Of a stretch of DNA of 64,000 nucleotides, positions 63,596 to 64,000 are shown piece by piece. The first letter of the stretch is position 1. The number at the start of each line of letters is the position of its first letter. The DNA is taken from positions 372,001-436,000 of the forward strand of contig JBBRNP010000002.1 in assembly GCA_038230255.1 (NCBI GenBank). The letters are read 5' to 3'. The position numbers and the translations under genes were made by a program. Under the pieces are notes generated by a model. That model did not search any database. It was not told where the DNA came from and was given only the letters and a program-made list of their open reading frames with translations. Origin of the DNA: AV40 sp038230255 (GTDB lineage Bacteria; Verrucomicrobiota; Verrucomicrobiia; Chthoniobacterales; UBA10450).

Positions 63596-64000
63596 TCAGA
63601 ACCCGGAGTTGTTCACGACGGCGCCGTCGCGAATCAGCACGCTGCGCGTCTTGGATCCCACGCGATCCGGCGTGTTAAAGATCACGAGATAACCGGAAAG
63701 GCGTCGGCCGTTTCCCGCGGCGAGCTCGGAAGGTTTTGGATCGCCTTGCCATTCGATGCGTGAAGCGTCCAGCCGGTTCGCTTGCATCCACGCGCCGACG
63801 ATCTCTTTGTAGTTCGCCGGATATTCGCCGAAGTCCGAGGCCGGACTGGCCTTAGCCGGAGCAGCCGATGAGACAGGCGCGGCTGCGGGCGCAATGCTCG
63901 GCTCCAATGGAAGCGACTGTGAAACGACCGGCGCTGCTGAAGCGGTAGATGTTGATGTTACGGCTTGGGTTAGGAGATCAGCGAGACGCCAGCCGGCCTT
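63596..64000 (-). CDS. hypothetical protein, C-terminal part (5' truncated)
   Basis: The frame is open to the window edge (..AGWRLADLLTQAVTSTSTAS..), so the start lies beyond it; the TTG at 63907 is not needed as a start. The visible 134 residues are an Ala/Ser/Pro/Thr-rich linker followed by a small ordered domain: FGEYPANYKEIVGAWMQANR, LDASRIEWQGDPKPSELAAG and YLVIFNTPDRVGSKTRSVLI. The YPANYKEIVGAWMQ.. segment suggests an envelope lipoprotein-like fold. No family assigned with certainty. Confidence 0.6.
   Translation of the reverse strand, partial: KAGWRLADLLTQAVTSTSTASAAPVVSQSLPLEPSIAPAAAPVSSAAPAKASPASDFGEYPANYKEIVGAWMQANRLDASRIEWQGDPKPSELAAGNGRRLSGYLVIFNTPDRVGSKTRSVLIRDGAVVNNSGF

Overview
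The window looks like a chromosomal segment of a Gram-negative, soil- or freshwater-type member of the PVC group, most likely Verrucomicrobiota (Chthoniobacterales/Spartobacteria-like). The evidence is large secreted proteins built of autotransporter-associated beta-strand repeats that end in PEP-CTERM tails, an exosortase fused to an EpsI domain, a large exopolysaccharide locus with a Wzz/BY-kinase and Wza-type export, and the housekeeping order ffh-rpsP-khpA-trmD. The taxon is inferred from gene content, not from an rRNA gene; none is present.

Layout. 1-5.7 kb: two PEP-CTERM repeat proteins, an orphan PEP-CTERM tail, a RelE-type toxin-antitoxin pair and an orphan antitoxin-like gene. 5.9-10.0 kb: a TPR membrane protein and the exosortase-EpsI fusion. 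10.1-34.6 kb: exopolysaccharide synthesis, with a WecG/TagA glycosyltransferase, a NodU-like carbamoyltransferase, an SDR epimerase, a flippase, FkbM methyltransferases, an acyltransferase, eight other glycosyltransferases, two ligase/polymerase-like membrane proteins, an AsnB-type amidotransferase and the priming sugar-phosphate transferase. 34.6-41.2 kb, opposite strand: the Wzz/BY-kinase, Wza, a beta-barrel protein, a FecR-domain lipoprotein and small secreted proteins. 41.3-64 kb: tRNA-Glu, tRNA-Pro, metH, MFS transporters, an amidase, a polysaccharide deacetylase, the ffh-rpsP-khpA-trmD block (ffh is frameshifted as read), fabF, a RibD-like reductase, a flippase-like protein, a miniature ClpB remnant, a Tat-exported HisC-like aminotransferase, mtfA and two paralogous small secreted proteins.

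The most unusual feature is a dense population of degenerate tandem heptanucleotide arrays of several unrelated unit families (ggagctn, gtagaaa, gttattg, gtcagta, gacgtcn, caacgtn). They sit between genes, supply start and stop codons, and run in frame through coding regions, including trmD and the exosortase. Four genes for four-helix-bundle proteins of the 23S rRNA-IVP/Avd-like family (near 8.1, 10.3, 11.8 and 14.3 kb) are each bracketed by inverted arrays. The unit family matches at the two ends of a cassette but differs between cassettes, and array polarity relative to the gene is constant. This looks like a mobile or recombinogenic cassette system that I do not recognise. The arrays resemble the STRR heptamers of cyanobacteria. 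They are absent from the tightly overlapping glycosyltransferase block at 15.9-28.1 kb, which suggests that block has a different history.

Two other repeat classes occur: 110-180 bp MITE-like elements with TTGTCAT termini (five copies), and 55-75 bp palindromic elements. All statements are from reading the sequence. No database search was run.
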